Shown one piece after another: positions 22,319-34,123 of a DNA stretch of 64,000 nt. Positions within the stretch are counted from its first letter, which is position 1. Each line of letters opens with the position of its first letter. This DNA is from Steromphala cineraria (lineage: Eukaryota; Mollusca; Gastropoda; Trochida; Trochidae). The DNA lies in assembly GCA_916613615.1 (NCBI GenBank), contig OU744726.1:21951515-22015514 (forward strand). The letters are read 5' to 3'. The notes under the pieces were generated by a model. That model saw nothing but the letters and a program-made list of their open reading frames with translations, made no database searches and was not told the origin of the DNA. Made by a program: the position numbers and the translations under genes.

Positions 22319-23480
22319 AATGATACACTTTAGTATGTAAATATTGACACTCGCGATTGGAGTCCTTGTTCATATACGCATGTCACTATTTCCTTTAGTA
22401 GGTAAATGTTCTGTCTGCTCTCCTTTAGTTTCTGAAAATAATTATAGAACAATTCTTAAAATATTCTTAAAAACAGTAGTTGAGGAATTGAATTTCATTT
22501 CCAGATATCAGACTGTTGATTTTCCCTCAAAATAAAAATATTCGAGTTCCAATTAATTGACAACGTATCTCATTGCACGCATATTAGATTTCAAGATTTT
22601 CAAATTTCAAAAAAAGGTAAATATTTTTGAAACAAACAAAAACTGCAATTACAAATGCCATTTAGAAAGTAAACAAATGTTATATAATAATATCTGGAAC
22701 ACACTATTTGCAAATATAAAGAATGTACTACTGCCGTTGTAGATAGATGAACAGTTCCGGTCTGAAAAACACTGTATTAAATTGAAATCTTAAGCTTCAA
22801 ATAAGATCAACTATTTCTCTCTTCATGCGAACCCACATTTTAAACCATATCTATTAAAGTTTAAAACGACAGTCCCCGTATAACTAATTTAAAGGTAAAA
22901 TCCATGTTCATCACAAGCATTTTACTGTCAATAGATCCTATCCGCTCAATATCTATTTACACGTTTTTCGATGTTGTCTTAAAGAGAATCTTTGCAAAAT
23001 GAATAAAGTTAAATAATGTTTATGCAACAATCATAATTTTGCACATTAATATGGTATAAAACTGAGATGAAATGACCTTGTTCACGATCTGATTATCACA
23101 ACAAGAAGGGGAACTTAGTAATGATTTCATTTAGTTATTTAAGTAGTTATTTCATTTAAGCCCCCCCCCCCCCTAAACAATTTGTAAAATTCACACATGA
23201 ATATTGAATAATTCTGTGAAAACATCCTACCTCAATTCTGTCCTAGTCTGATCTTCAATATGACATGCCGATAGTTACTGGAAGGGTAGAGATAGTTAAC
23301 TATGCATTATTTGTTGCAACAGATTGGAATGACACAAAATTACAAACAAAATTAAGTACTTTTCCAAACGGTAGCTGAAATGTCAATATGTGTCCCGCAT
23401 TTGTCGTTTTATAAATTAGTTACGAATGAAACACAAATATATCAACTTTAATTCAAAATATTATAATTTGAAATGCTTAG
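22319..23480. other. intergenic, no gene recognised
   Basis: AT-rich flank upstream of GT31-3, with short spurious frames and a run of 13 C at 23161-23173. No other structure is seen. Confidence 0.45.
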
Positions 23481-25020
23481 TATACTATACAAAAAAAGAA
23501 ACGCATAGCTGGATATTTCTAGGTGTGGTTAGAGTCAATTTTGAATTGACACTGTCTTTTAGTAAATGCGTATAAGAAACTGAAATTTCTCATGGAGATA
23601 ACAGGATCATTGCTCTTTATGATATCATACACGCCATAAGACTTTAACTTCCTTTAGCTAATCAGAGGTCACTTGAATGTCATTGTCTGTTTTTACCACC
23701 ACGTGAACGCCTAACAATTTTCAAACGCCTTGGCATAGACTGTATAAGTCGCTATGTTGATGCTTGGATTATGATATCCAACTTGTCCTGCAAAAACTGA
23801 GCCAGGTTTGGAAGCATTTGATTTAAATGTTAACGCTACCAGAGAGGTCAATCCAGTTCATCTCAAAAGTGTTCAATCAGGTTAAGATCTTGATTACGTA
23901 AGTGATAGGGGACCCTATTGATGTTGTAACATGTCAGAAATGATCTTGTGACACCAACAGTATGTGCTCTTGCGATGTAGTGGACAACGTTACGACGCTA
24001 CGTCATTTACTGGAAGCACGTGTCGTTTGATGATAGTGTGTTATGAACGTGTTCCCATTAGACTACCTTGAAAATGAATGAAACCAGAAAGAAATGTGTA
24101 GCCTACGGCCGCCCACATCATCAGGTTACCTTTTCCAAAATCTAACGACTTGACTTTGGCAGTTTGGAGCATAACTTTCATTTGTACACGTCTGTATACC
24201 CAATTCTTTTTCATCTCCTCTTTGCAAAAGAAATCCTGATGCATTGCTAAGACTTACACATTTCCCATGTCTTAGGTTCCAGACCTGAACGTTGTTACAG
24301 CACAGAACACGTTGCGCGCGATTATGACGTCATAACATATTGCCAAAGTAGCGTCTCCTGACTCTCAATCTGATCTATTGCAAACGATTCCGTACTGTTT
24401 GTGGCGAAATTCTGTGTAGTATTGGCACCCTGGCAGCTGTGTACACAGCATTGACAATACGGTAACATGGGTGAAGGAACCAAATTTAGCGATCTTGACC
24501 CTCTGTGATGACCCAAGGTGTTCCAGAACGTGGACAATCATCGGTGGAACCAAATTGTTGGAAGCGTTCTAAAAGACAAGTGTTTGTGCTCTTTTAGACG
24601 TTATGACCCCTGGCAAGGAATGTTTGCGACTCTCCAATCTGAATTCTGCCAATGGCGGTGATTCGAGTTGCAGTGCCAAAATGTGGAATTTGCATTTACT
24701 CTTCATATTGTAAAACTCCTATTGCAATTCGTGATCGGTGAAAGCCCTTTGTGGAGAATGTGAATACACGCATGTTTCCAATAATTTCAACTTTCCAAGT
24801 GCTTTTGGTTCCGTTTTGGCCATGCTTTTTTCATTTTGGTCAAAACCGTTTTCAAATTCACAATTTTGAAATCAGTGACAGTTTCAAACATTCAAAATTG
24901 TCACAATCAAAATGTTTCTACAACCAAATGTGTTTCACATGTTTTATGGACATATTTCGTTTTGAAAACTCATTTATCCGGAAAACATTCACCTATGCGT
25001 TTCTTTTTTTGTACAGTATA
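23481..25020 (-). mobile_element. degenerate Tc1-like transposon
   Basis: A 28 bp terminal inverted repeat (TATACTATACAAAAAAAGAA and eight further bases) at 23481-23508 is matched with one mismatch at 24993-25020. TA dinucleotides flank both ends, as for Tc1/mariner. The 1540 bp length fits a full-size element, and transposase remnants lie inside on the minus strand. Sequence between the right end and the transposase (about 24750-24990) is an AT-rich subterminal region. Confidence 0.85.
23690..24640 (-). pseudogene. Tc1-type DDE transposase pseudogene
   Basis: The minus strand encodes, in order and with stops and frameshifts, FGKGNLMMWAAVGY (24150-24105), which matches the Tc1 motif around the second catalytic Asp. 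It is followed by QDLNLIEHF and DELD near 23890-23860, the region of the third acidic residue. The last recognisable piece is IQSMPRRLKIVRRSRGG near 23750-23695, the family's C-terminus. In-frame stops in the catalytic block and the broken N-terminal part show that it is inactive. Confidence 0.75.
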
Positions 25021-25229
25021 TATTGATTTGTCATACAGCAATGACGTGAATATATCTAAATGTCTAGAAACGTATGTGCATGTACTTGCTTTATTAGGTT
25101 CCTTTAAATAATTGTTTTCCTATGGATAATTATACAGTTGTACATCCGATGCCACTGACTGCAGATTATAAATGATAAATATTGTATTGTGTATGATTAA
25201 TATCTTACCAGAGTCTAAATGATTACGTA

Positions 25230-28145
25230 ATTTTACGTGCATTGACTCAAGTATCAATTACATTGTAGAGGCTATTTCTCTCGCGTCATCAGATATGAAA
25301 AAAAGATTAAGTAACAAGAAAAATGATAGACAAAATTGGCATGATGAAGAATGCAAAAAACTTAAATCGGACCGCTGTAGACCATTGAACAAATTTCGTA
25401 AACGGAAGGACAAACAATCATTAAATCAGTATAACAGTATTAGAAATGAATATAATTCTGTTTGTAAAAAGAAACGGACTGACTTCTATAAAATAAAACA
25501 AGATACAATTGAAGAGAATATCGATAACTCTAAATCGTTTTGGTATGAATTAAAATGTTTGAATGATAGGAAGATAGAACGAAACAATATTTCCATCCAT
25601 GACTGGTTTGAGCACTTCAAAGCTTTATTCCAAATTGACGACGAATGCAATAACGAAAGCGACCACCATAAAACCTCACCTCAATCTGGGAAAGACCCAA
25701 ACCATGACCTGACTCAACAGATTCTTGACTCCCCAATAACGAGAGAAGAAATTACAGAAAGCATAAGTAACCTCAAACTAAATAAATCCCCTGGCATTGA
25801 TGATTTAATGCCTGAATTTTAAAAATACTCTTCGGACTTGTTGTTACCTTATTTTGAGCTTCTATTTAATCTAATTCTAGAGCAGGGTTCATTTCCGCAG
25901 ATGTGGTCAGTTGGTGTTATAGTTCCTTTACATATATAAACAGGGTGATTTGAATAATATGGATAATTATAGAGGCATCACTTTGTTAAGTTTATTTAGT
26001 AAAGTATCCACATCGATTATCAATAAAAGGTTAATTTTTTGGGGAGAAACAATGGATAAAATAAGCGAATCACAAGCAGGCTTTAGACAAGGACATACCA
26101 CAATTGATAACATGTTTATACTACAGAGTGTTATTCAAAGGTATCTTAATACACAAGGGGGTAAATTTTATGCTTTATTTGTTGATTTCTCTAAAGCTTT
26201 TGATTCTGTACAAAGACATAAACTATGGAATTTATTCAAAAAGGGTGGACTAAGCAGCAAAATGTCAAAATTACTAAACAGCATCTACGAGAATGTGAAA
26301 GCTTCAGTGAGGAATAAAAGAGAATTATCAGAATCGTTTGATATACAAATTGGTGTTAGACAAGGGTGCTGAGTCCTTTTTTATTAATGAACTAGCAATG
26401 CAAATAGAAAATAATTGCAAAAATGGTATCCAGCTACATCCAGATGTGTTCCAAATTTTTCTTTTATTGTTTGCAGATGACATTGCTCTTATTTCAAGTA
26501 CTGTTGTAGGCCTACAAGAGCAAATAACTGAACTAGAAACCTATTGTAAACGATATAAACTCAACGTAAATATAGAAAAAACAAAAGTAATTACTTTTAA
26601 GAAAGGGGGTAAATTGTCTCGACATGAGAAATGGTACTTTAAAGGTAATCTGATAGAATAAACAACATCATATAAGTACTTAGGTGTATATTTTACTAAC
26701 TATCTTTCTTGGTCAACCCATGCAAAGTATGCATCCATCCAAGCTCAAAAAGTATTTATAGGTATCCTGAAAAACTGAAAAAAAGTTCTCGGAGACTTGA
26801 ATTTATCATCTTAGTTTAGAATATTTGATGTAAAAATCAGACCAATTCTATTATACGGGGCTGAAATTTCGGGGCATCAACATTTCGACCAAATGGAGAG
26901 AGTTCATTTATTGGCGTGTAAGAAGTTTCTTGGGGTTAAAATAAACACACCTAGTGCAATGGTATTGGGGAATGCGGAAGATTCCCGCTTGTTATATACT
27001 CACAAGTTAAAATTATAAAATACTGGCTAAAACTCTTGTATGCCTTCTTATCGTCTAACAAAAAAATGTTATGAAATGATGATCTTATACGACCACAATG
27101 GACACAAAAATTGGATCATAGACTTAAAAAAGCTTCTATTTACAACTGGATTTAACTACTTATGGTATGAGCAGAATGTTGACTTTCCAAAGCAGTTTGT
27201 TAATTCTTTTTTTACAAAGACTAAAGGACATCTACCAACAAAATTGGCTTAATAAACTTTCACTTTCCACTAAATGTGAGTACTATTCAGATTTTAAACC
27301 ATTCATTTATACTGAATTGTATCTATCATGTGTTACTATAAGAAAGTTTAGAATAAGTTTATCACGGTTCCGATGCTCGTCACATGATTTGCAAATTGAA
27401 AAGGGCAGATACCTTAATATAAATAGAGAACAGAGATTATGTAAATCATGCAATAATAATGTCTTGGAAGATGAATACCATTTTCTGCTCGTTTGCCCAT
27501 TATATAATAGTTTACGTCAAATATACCTTAAAGGGGCAGTAGCACGTTTTTACGGGGAATATAAGGTGATGTCGGGAAAATGAAAATAAAGGGTTCCAAT
27601 CAAAACTTATTTAAACTAAATGAATCATCAATAAATCAAATATATAATGTAACATTAAGCCATGAGATTCCTTTTTCTACACAAAATGAATTAAAGGTGT
27701 TCACACAAAAATGGCTGCCAATGGATTTTATGTGAATCTTTAAAATTTGATCTCTGACTATGGATGATTGGTTTGTTTAATTAGATTTTTGACACTATAA
27801 AAGGAATACATTTAGCATTAACTTACAATTATCAGTGAAAAATTTAAAATATAAAATTGTCAAAAAACGTGCTACTGCCCCTTTAAAGAATTTTACTATG
27901 TCCATCCCTCTAAAGATAAATTCTCATTTCTATTAAATTGCAAAAACTGTAATGTTATACAAAACCTTGCAATGTTTATATACCAAGCTATGAAAATAAG
28001 AAAAGGATAGTAACATTGAATAGCAATACTTGTTAACGCCTATTATCACATCGTTACAAACTGTAAATATAAAATCTTATATGTATATAAAAAATATGTA
28101 ATCTTGTATTTTTTTTAAAATGTACTACAGGCCTTTGGCCTTTAA
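25230..28145 (+). pseudogene. LINE (non-LTR retrotransposon) reverse transcriptase remnant
   Basis: A 5'-truncated LINE. The linker before the reverse transcriptase (25295-25822) ends NKSPGIDDLMPEF followed by a stop. The RT core continues at 25950-26372 with YRGITLLSLFSK, SQAGFRQGHTT, FVDFSKAFDSV and GVRQGC. After a frameshift it continues at about 26370-26661 with FADDIALIS, which contains the catalytic DD. The post-RT region (26665-27530 and 27887-28010) ends with a Cys/His knuckle (CKSCNNN, DEYHFLLVCP). Multiple stops and frameshifts make it inactive, and no endonuclease domain is present. A TTAA MITE (27532-27882) interrupts the C-terminal coding part. The 3' region includes ACAGGCCTTTGGCCT near 28127, and AATAAAGATTGATTGATT at 28565-28582 may be its displaced 3' tail. 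Confidence 0.85.
27532..27882 (+). mobile_element. TTAA-flanked MITE 'AGGGGCAGTAGCACG', copy 1
   Basis: Terminal repeat AGGGGCAGTAGCACGTTTTT at the left and its inverse at the right, flanked by TTAA at 27528-27531 and 27883-27886. Joining the LINE reading frame across the insertion after removing the element and one TTAA gives an uninterrupted frame (QIYLK then EFYYVHPSKDKF). This confirms both the boundaries and the 4 bp duplication. Other copies are at 42616-42971, 58566-59491, 33867-34119 and 57548-57622. Confidence 0.92.
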
Positions 28146-28204
28146 GTATGGATTCTATAGTATTGTTCCCGTAAAGATCAAAGGCGCCGCCCATCCTTTA
28201 TTCC

Positions 28205-28560
28205 GCAATAAAGTATAGTTTTTGAGTGACGTCACGAAACAATGGCCCATGACGTCAATAACAATTGGCTATGACGTCACTAGTTATGGCCCTGATCGAG
28301 GATTTTCAATTTGCGGCCTAACGTGATTTACAAAATATTTTTATATTTGGAGTAGAAATAACTTAAACGAGTAAAAATCGACATACTAGAAAAGTAATAA
28401 AGTAGCCCTAACCATCATGTGTTTTGCAATAAAGTATAGTTTTGCCCTGAACTATTATAACGTCAAACCATTCGGCCTTCGGCCTCATGCTTTAACTATA
28501 ATAGTTCAGGGCAAAACTATACTTTATTGCAAAACACATGATGGTTAGGGCTACTTTATT
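28205..28560. repeat. repeat with three TGACGTCA sites and a 64 bp-arm perfect hairpin
   Basis: 28226-28285 contains three TGACGTCA palindromes. 28396-28459 and 28497-28560 are inverse copies of each other over 64 bp with a 37 bp loop containing TTCGGCCTTCGGCC. The arm string GCAATAAAGTATAGTTTT also occurs near 28206-28222. The block sits between the LINE body and a LINE-like 3' tail, so it probably inserted there. Confidence 0.8.
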
Positions 28561-28589
28561 TCTTAAATAAAGATTGATTGATTAAAAGA

Positions 28590-29615
28590 CAAAATCGCTG
28601 GTTTATCGATGTGGCGTTTATTAAGAATATTACCCAATGATATAAATGGCTTTCAATTACGATTTTAAGTACCCGAGCAAGAGCGAGGGCTACATACACA
28701 TACTGTTTAGGTGCTATATGTACGTAATGATAAATGGGTCAAATTGGTGGGTTTGATCGTCCCGTAGATTTTCTGTTGTAAAACTGAACAGAAAATGGCC
28801 TCTTTATATATGATTGGTGTCACTGTGTAACAGATCACAGCGGGAGTGGAGAGGTCTACATCAATGGCGTGTAGAGGAGTAAAATATTGACAATGTGATC
28901 CTTATTTCGAAATATAGCAAGAACCGTCAATTATCACAAGCAAGCTTGTCTTGAATGTGTACCTTGTGCTTGTCAAAACAGAAGAATATCTAAATTGGCT
29001 TATCTTCTCAGGTATATAATTGTATGTATTTTCGCTTTGACAACTTCCATATGTTGTAGGCACGTGTCTAATCTAATCATCAGAGAGAAATAGAGATAGA
29101 AAATGTTTGTATAAGTGTTACGTACTTTAAAATAAGATACAATTATACATAATAAGATACACAATGCCATATATCAATGCCCCTCCGATACAGTTACACA
29201 TAGATAAATACAAACTAATATTAGCTAGTGACACATGTCAGATTCACAACTTAGCTTCACCGATATTAGTTTTGCATGAACATCATGTTGCTTGCGTGGC
29301 AGTCATTACATATTCAAGTGCTTATGTAAAATTGATCAGATTTTATGATACATTGATGAATACTTATATTTGTTCACATCCATACCCACACACTTTTATA
29401 TGGAAACATGCAAAACAACTTACATGTATATACATAAGGTATGCATACATAAGCACATTTGAGTTTAAAGTTACACAAACAAACACACATATTTACATAT
29501 AATCACGTCCATACCCATACATACTTATACAGTAAGTTTAGAAACATAGAAAATACTCTTATACATACTACATATTGCATAATATACATACATTTTTTTT
29601 ACATTAACAAAAATG
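28590..29615. other. no gene recognised
   Basis: AT-rich filler. 29090-29155 resembles the spacer at 10356-10420. Open frames here show no domain. Confidence 0.4.
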
Positions 29616-29619
29616 TTTT

Positions 29620-30677
29620 ATAGACAGACAGACAGACAGACAGACAGATAATTTATTTGTGTCTCACCTCAACATAATAAATACAGGTAAAGTACAATGT
29701 AATATATGCATTAAAAAAATCGAATTAAAATGTTGAGCCAATCTTTACAGATTTATGAGAGACTAATAAACGTATAAAATAAGAAACAAAAGGAATAAAG
29801 GGTATATAATACAACTACTTACAATATAAGTTAACCATATAAAAGGGTCTGTCGCCGCTTTAAAATAAGATAGCAGGTTTTGGCCGTATTAAAAGACACT
29901 TGTGGATTGGACAGTAAAATATTACCTTATCAAATTCGTTAAAAGACATAAACGTAGCATTAAATTCTTGACATTTTCTAAAAAGGACAACTCTTTCAAT
30001 AGAATAAAAGGACAGTGCAATAAAACATGGCGCTCATCTTCAATAAAAGCCTCACAATGAAAACATGTTCTTTCCTGTAAAGGAGTACAATTATATCTTC
30101 CAGTTTCAACTCTTAGAGGAGCAACACCACATCTAAAAAGTGCTAAGGCACGTCTATAAGCGCGAGGCATTTGACATGGTACATAAAATTCCGGGCGATA
30201 TTCATCTTTAAAAGTAGCATAAGTTCTTAACTTATTACCTCCTTTACAAGTTTGGGCATTTACATTAGAAATAGATTCTTTCCAAATAAAGATAAAACGA
30301 TCAAATAAATTACTGGTTACTTCAGAAACAACAAAGGGTATGTGATAATTAACCTTTATGTTATTAAAATGTTGAAGCCCAATATCAGAAAATTTTACGT
30401 GAACTCTGAAATTCCAATTCCGTTTCTTTAAAACAGCATATTTATCACTCCAAACAAAAACTTTACTTGTAATACGGAACGGATCTAAGTTACAAAAACG
30501 TCTAAAAGATCTAGCAACTTCTCGCCACTGGTTAACAAAGGGTGGACACCAACCCATATCACCACTAACAGCATTATTTGGTGCATATTTACGTAAACCA
30601 AGAAAAAATCTCATTGCACGGTTCTGTACAGCTTCAATACATGAGAATTTATAAGTGCCCAATATTGATACATCATA
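29620..30677 (-). pseudogene. 5'-truncated LINE, C-terminal ORF and (CTGT)n tail
   Basis: The minus strand encodes the post-RT part of a LINE ORF2. It starts at about 30677 with the block QNRAMRFFLGLRKYAP and runs through a GDMGW block to a Cys/His knuckle (CFHCEAFIEDERHVLLHCP). The frame ends at 29922. About 270 bp of 3' UTR follows, ending in a (GACA/TGTC)n microsatellite at 29623-29650, typical of LINE 3' ends. This C-terminal frame is nearly intact, unlike the copy at 25-28 kb. The 5' side stops abruptly at the boundary of the large inverted repeat at 30678. Confidence 0.8.
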
Positions 30678-32703
30678 GTTGTCACGTAGCGCATGTAGCG
30701 TTATCAATGATCCTACCTATATGACTAGATGTGATACTTCTAACGTACCCAGTGAGTTTTTAACCTCTGATCAGTGTTATGCGACGCTGCAAGAAGCTGT
30801 GACCAGACTGGATTTTTCGAGGAAGGAACAGTATGATATTATGATCGCGAAACCGCGAAACCGCGAAATTGCGAAATTGCGAAAGTGCGAAACCAGGTAA
30901 GTGTTTATTGCGCATGTCTATAATGTCTGAAGCTTGAAAAACTACAAGTCTGTGTGCTTTTTGCTACATCTTTTTTCGGGACGTCTAGTACTGTTGTCAC
31001 GTAGCGCATGTGCAAGTTAGTTACACCATTGTAAAGACAATTTTAAGACCTTTATATCGATACTTTCAGATATAATATAGCATGTCTGTGTAAAAAGTTA
31101 TGACGCCCGCAAAAAGGGTGGTTAAATCGGCGTAAAGTTTGAAAAACTACAAGTCCGTGTACATCTTTTGCGGGACATCTAGAACGTTCACCATGAAGCG
31201 CATATACGTGTAACATCAACTTAAAGACAATTTCAATGCCGTTATGGCGATATTTTAGTATTTGATATAACTTATCTGTGAAAAAAACTATGAGGCCCGT
31301 TAAACTCATTTACTTTGATACTACTGTGTCGAAATGTATTTGCGACATGTTTTGCGGGACTTCTAGCGCGTTCGCCATGTAGCGAATATATACATGTTAC
31401 TTACATCGATTTAAAGACAATTTTAAGGCCTTTACAGTGATAGTTTCAGTTTGATATAGCATGTCTGTGTAAAAAATGATGACGCCCGCTAAAAAGGGTG
31501 GTTAAATCGGCGAAAAGTTTGAAAAACTACAAGTCCGTATGCGCGCGCTTCACTTTGCACGTTCGTACGGGGTTTCTCCCGTGCTTACCCCTTTCCGCAT
31601 ACATTTCAACATGGTCTCGAATCAAAGACAATCTTTTTACCTACAAAATAAAGTAAAATAAACTGAAATGACGCATGTCGCAAAGGGGCTACAAGGCCCG
31701 ATACATCGGCAAGTATATAAGATAATCGCTTCCGAAAATGACAAAGTCTGTCTCCTAACCTAACTTTGCAGGTTTCTCCTGTGATATAACTAAAGTATAC
31801 ATTTGTGTAGAATATATTTATGTAAGAGAATGATCCCCGAAGTTGTGCACACACAAATGGTCACACTGCAGCTTCCGCTTCGAGTCTTATGTCGCTATTT
31901 TCAAACTTTGGACTTGCACATATGAAACGACTTTTACTTTGCACCAAATTGTATAGATATTTATTGTCTTAATCTACCGTAACATACGTTTAGTTTGCAA
32001 TATAATATACATATAATTCTCTTACATAAATATATTCTACACAAACGTATACTTACGTAAATGAGTTTAACGGGCCTCATAGTTTTTTTCACAGATAAGT
32101 TATATCAAATACTAAAATATCGCCATAACGGCATTGAAATTGTCTTTAAATTTATGTAGGTTACATGATATGCGCTTCATGGTGAACGTTCTAGATGTCC
32201 CGCAAAAGATGTCGCAAATAGTACACGGACTTGTAGTTTTTCAACTTTACGCCGATTTAACCACCCTTTTTGCGGGCGTCATAACTTTTTACACGGACAT
32301 GCTATATTATATCTGAAAGTATCGATATAAAGGTCTTAAAATTGTCTAAAATAGTGTAACTAACTTGCACATGCGCTACGTGACAACAGTACTAGACGTC
32401 CCGAAAAAAGATGTAGCAAAAAGCACACAGACTTGTAGTTTTTCAAATTTTTAGACATTATAGACATGCGCAATAAACACTTACCTGGTTTCGCACTTTC
32501 GCAATTTCGCAATTTCGCGGTTTCGCGGTTTCGCGATCATAATATCATACTGTTCCTTCCTCGAAAAATCAAGTCTGGTCACAGCTTCTTGCAGCGTCGC
32601 ATAACACTGATCAGAGGTTAAAAACTCACTGGGTACGTTAGAAGTATCACATCTAGTCATATAGGTAGGATCATTGATAACGCTACATGCGCTACGTGAC
32701 AAC
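30678..32703. repeat. very large inverted repeat, ~635 bp arms
   Basis: The left arm, about 30678-31312, and the right arm, about 32059-32703, are near-identical inverse copies around a spacer of about 745 bp. Each arm carries: a coding-like segment (peptide core NVPSEFLTSDQCYATLQEAV); a short GCGAAANN octamer run; a consensus-like donor CAG|GTAAGT (30892-30899 on the plus strand); and two about 160-170 bp repeat units (blocks AAAGGGTGGTTAAATCGGCG and GACAATTTTAAG). A third unit lies in the spacer (31400-31530). Outside the right arm, 32688-32830 repeats part of it in direct orientation. Confidence 0.9.
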
Positions 32704-32802
32704 AGCACTAGACGTCCCGAAAAAAGATGTAGCAAAAAGCAGACAGACTTGTAGATTTTCAAATTTCTAGACATTATAGACATGCGTAATAAACACTTAC
32801 CT

Positions 32803-33200
32803 GGTTTCGCACTTTCGCAATTTCGCAATTTCGCGGTTTCGCGGTTTCGCGGTTTCGCGGTTTCGCGATTTCGCACTTTCGCACTTTCGCGATTTCGCTA
32901 TTTCGCTATTTCGCTATTTCGCACTTTCGCACTTTCGCACTTTCGCACTTTCGCACTTTCGCACTTTCGCGATTTCGCGATTTCGCGATTTCGCACTTTC
33001 GCACTTTCGCACTTTCGTTTCGTTCACGTTTCGCGATTTCGTTTTTTCGTTTCTACCATGTTTCGCGATTTCGCTCTTTCGCTTCTCGCACCTTTCGCAA
33101 TTTCGCGATTTCGTTTACATGTTTCGCGATTTTGTTTACATGTTTCGCAATTTCGCTTTGTGTTCGTTTCGCCATTTCGCAATTTCGAGGTTTAGTTTTC
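32803..33200. repeat. TTTCGCNN octamer array
   Basis: About 45-50 tandem 8-mers TTTCGCNN with NN mostly GG, AC, GA or AA, decaying to TTTCGTnn and T-rich variants after about 33010. It is CpG-rich in an AT-rich setting. Short runs of the same octamer lie in both arms of the adjacent inverted repeat (30843-30893, 32491-32541). The open frame over the array is a by-product. Confidence 0.92.
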
Positions 33201-33226
33201 GCGATTCCTCGATTTCGTGTTGATCT

Positions 33227-33694
33227 TTAACGCGAAATCAAATGGCCCCTCTCGGCCATCATAATATCACACTGTTCCTTCCTCGAAAAATCCAGTCTGG
33301 TCACAGCTTCTTGCAGCGTCGCATAACACTGATCAGAGGTTAAAAACTCACTGGGTACGTTAGTAGTATCACATCTAGTCATATAGGTAGGATCATTAAT
33401 AACGCTACTAGAACATGGAGTATCCTCGACTGACTCTAGGAGTAAGTCTATTTTCCAGGTAAGTATAGAGTGGTCAAGCTTGAGCACTGCCCGGGAGCCA
33501 GTCATACCTACACAGTCAGCAGAGTCCACTAGACAGTTGGGACGAATCACCCTGAAGTCCTTGAACATGACTCCTGAGATGGATATAAAATCCATCTCAA
33601 TCGGCGATCTGACGGGTGCAACACTTTGTTGGCGTATATCGTTGGGTTCCTTCCTTAAATGAGTTAGACTAAGACAAATGTTAAAATTCAGTCA
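33227..33694 (-). pseudogene. probable LINE endonuclease C-terminal fragment
   Basis: A minus-strand frame, open from about 33694 to 33227, contains DFISISGVMFKDFRVI and LDHSILTWKIDL. The latter resembles the (S/P)DHSxLxW end of the LINE endonuclease domain. Its C-terminal part (VINDPTYMTRCD onward) is the source or a third copy of the segment found in both arms of the inverted repeat. Here it is joined directly to the upstream coding-like sequence without the octamer run. Family assignment is tentative. Confidence 0.4.
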
Positions 33695-33866
33695 GAGCAT
33701 TCAAAAACACGTCCGTTCACCATCAGCCTCGTTCTCGTGTATATCATACAAACAATAAGCAAAAAAAGAAAAAATTGTTGAATTATTAAAAACACAATAT
33801 CATTACAAAAATAACATTCTTCTTTTCACAGTTAGATACACTTTTTAGGCTAGGAGAAGTTGGCAA

Positions 33867-34119
33867 AGGGGATTGTGCATTTACACAAGCCAATCATCCA
33901 TAGTCAGAGGAGAAAGTATGAAGATTCACATAAAATCCATTGGCGGCCAGTCTATGTGAACACCTTTAATTCATTTTGTGTAAGAAAAAGGAATCGCATG
34001 GCTAAACTTTACGTTGAATATTTGAATTATTATTGCTCAATGTAGTAAAATACATAATCTGTAGTTTTAATTTTCCTGACATCACCTTATATTCTCCCTA
34101 AAAACGTGCTACTGCCCCT
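33867..34119 (-). mobile_element. TTAA MITE 'AGGGGCAGTAGCACG', copy 4 (truncated)
   Basis: The reverse complement aligns with the 42616-42971 copy from its AGGGGCAGTAGCACG end (34119, next to TTAA 34120-34123) through CATGCGATTCCTTTTTCTTA and GTGTTCACA. It breaks off near 33867, losing the other end. Confidence 0.8.
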
Positions 34120-34123
34120 TTAA

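Noticed and set aside
32782..33195. 137-codon plus-strand frame rich in FALSRFR-type units
   Set aside because: Translation of the TTTCGCNN octamer array.
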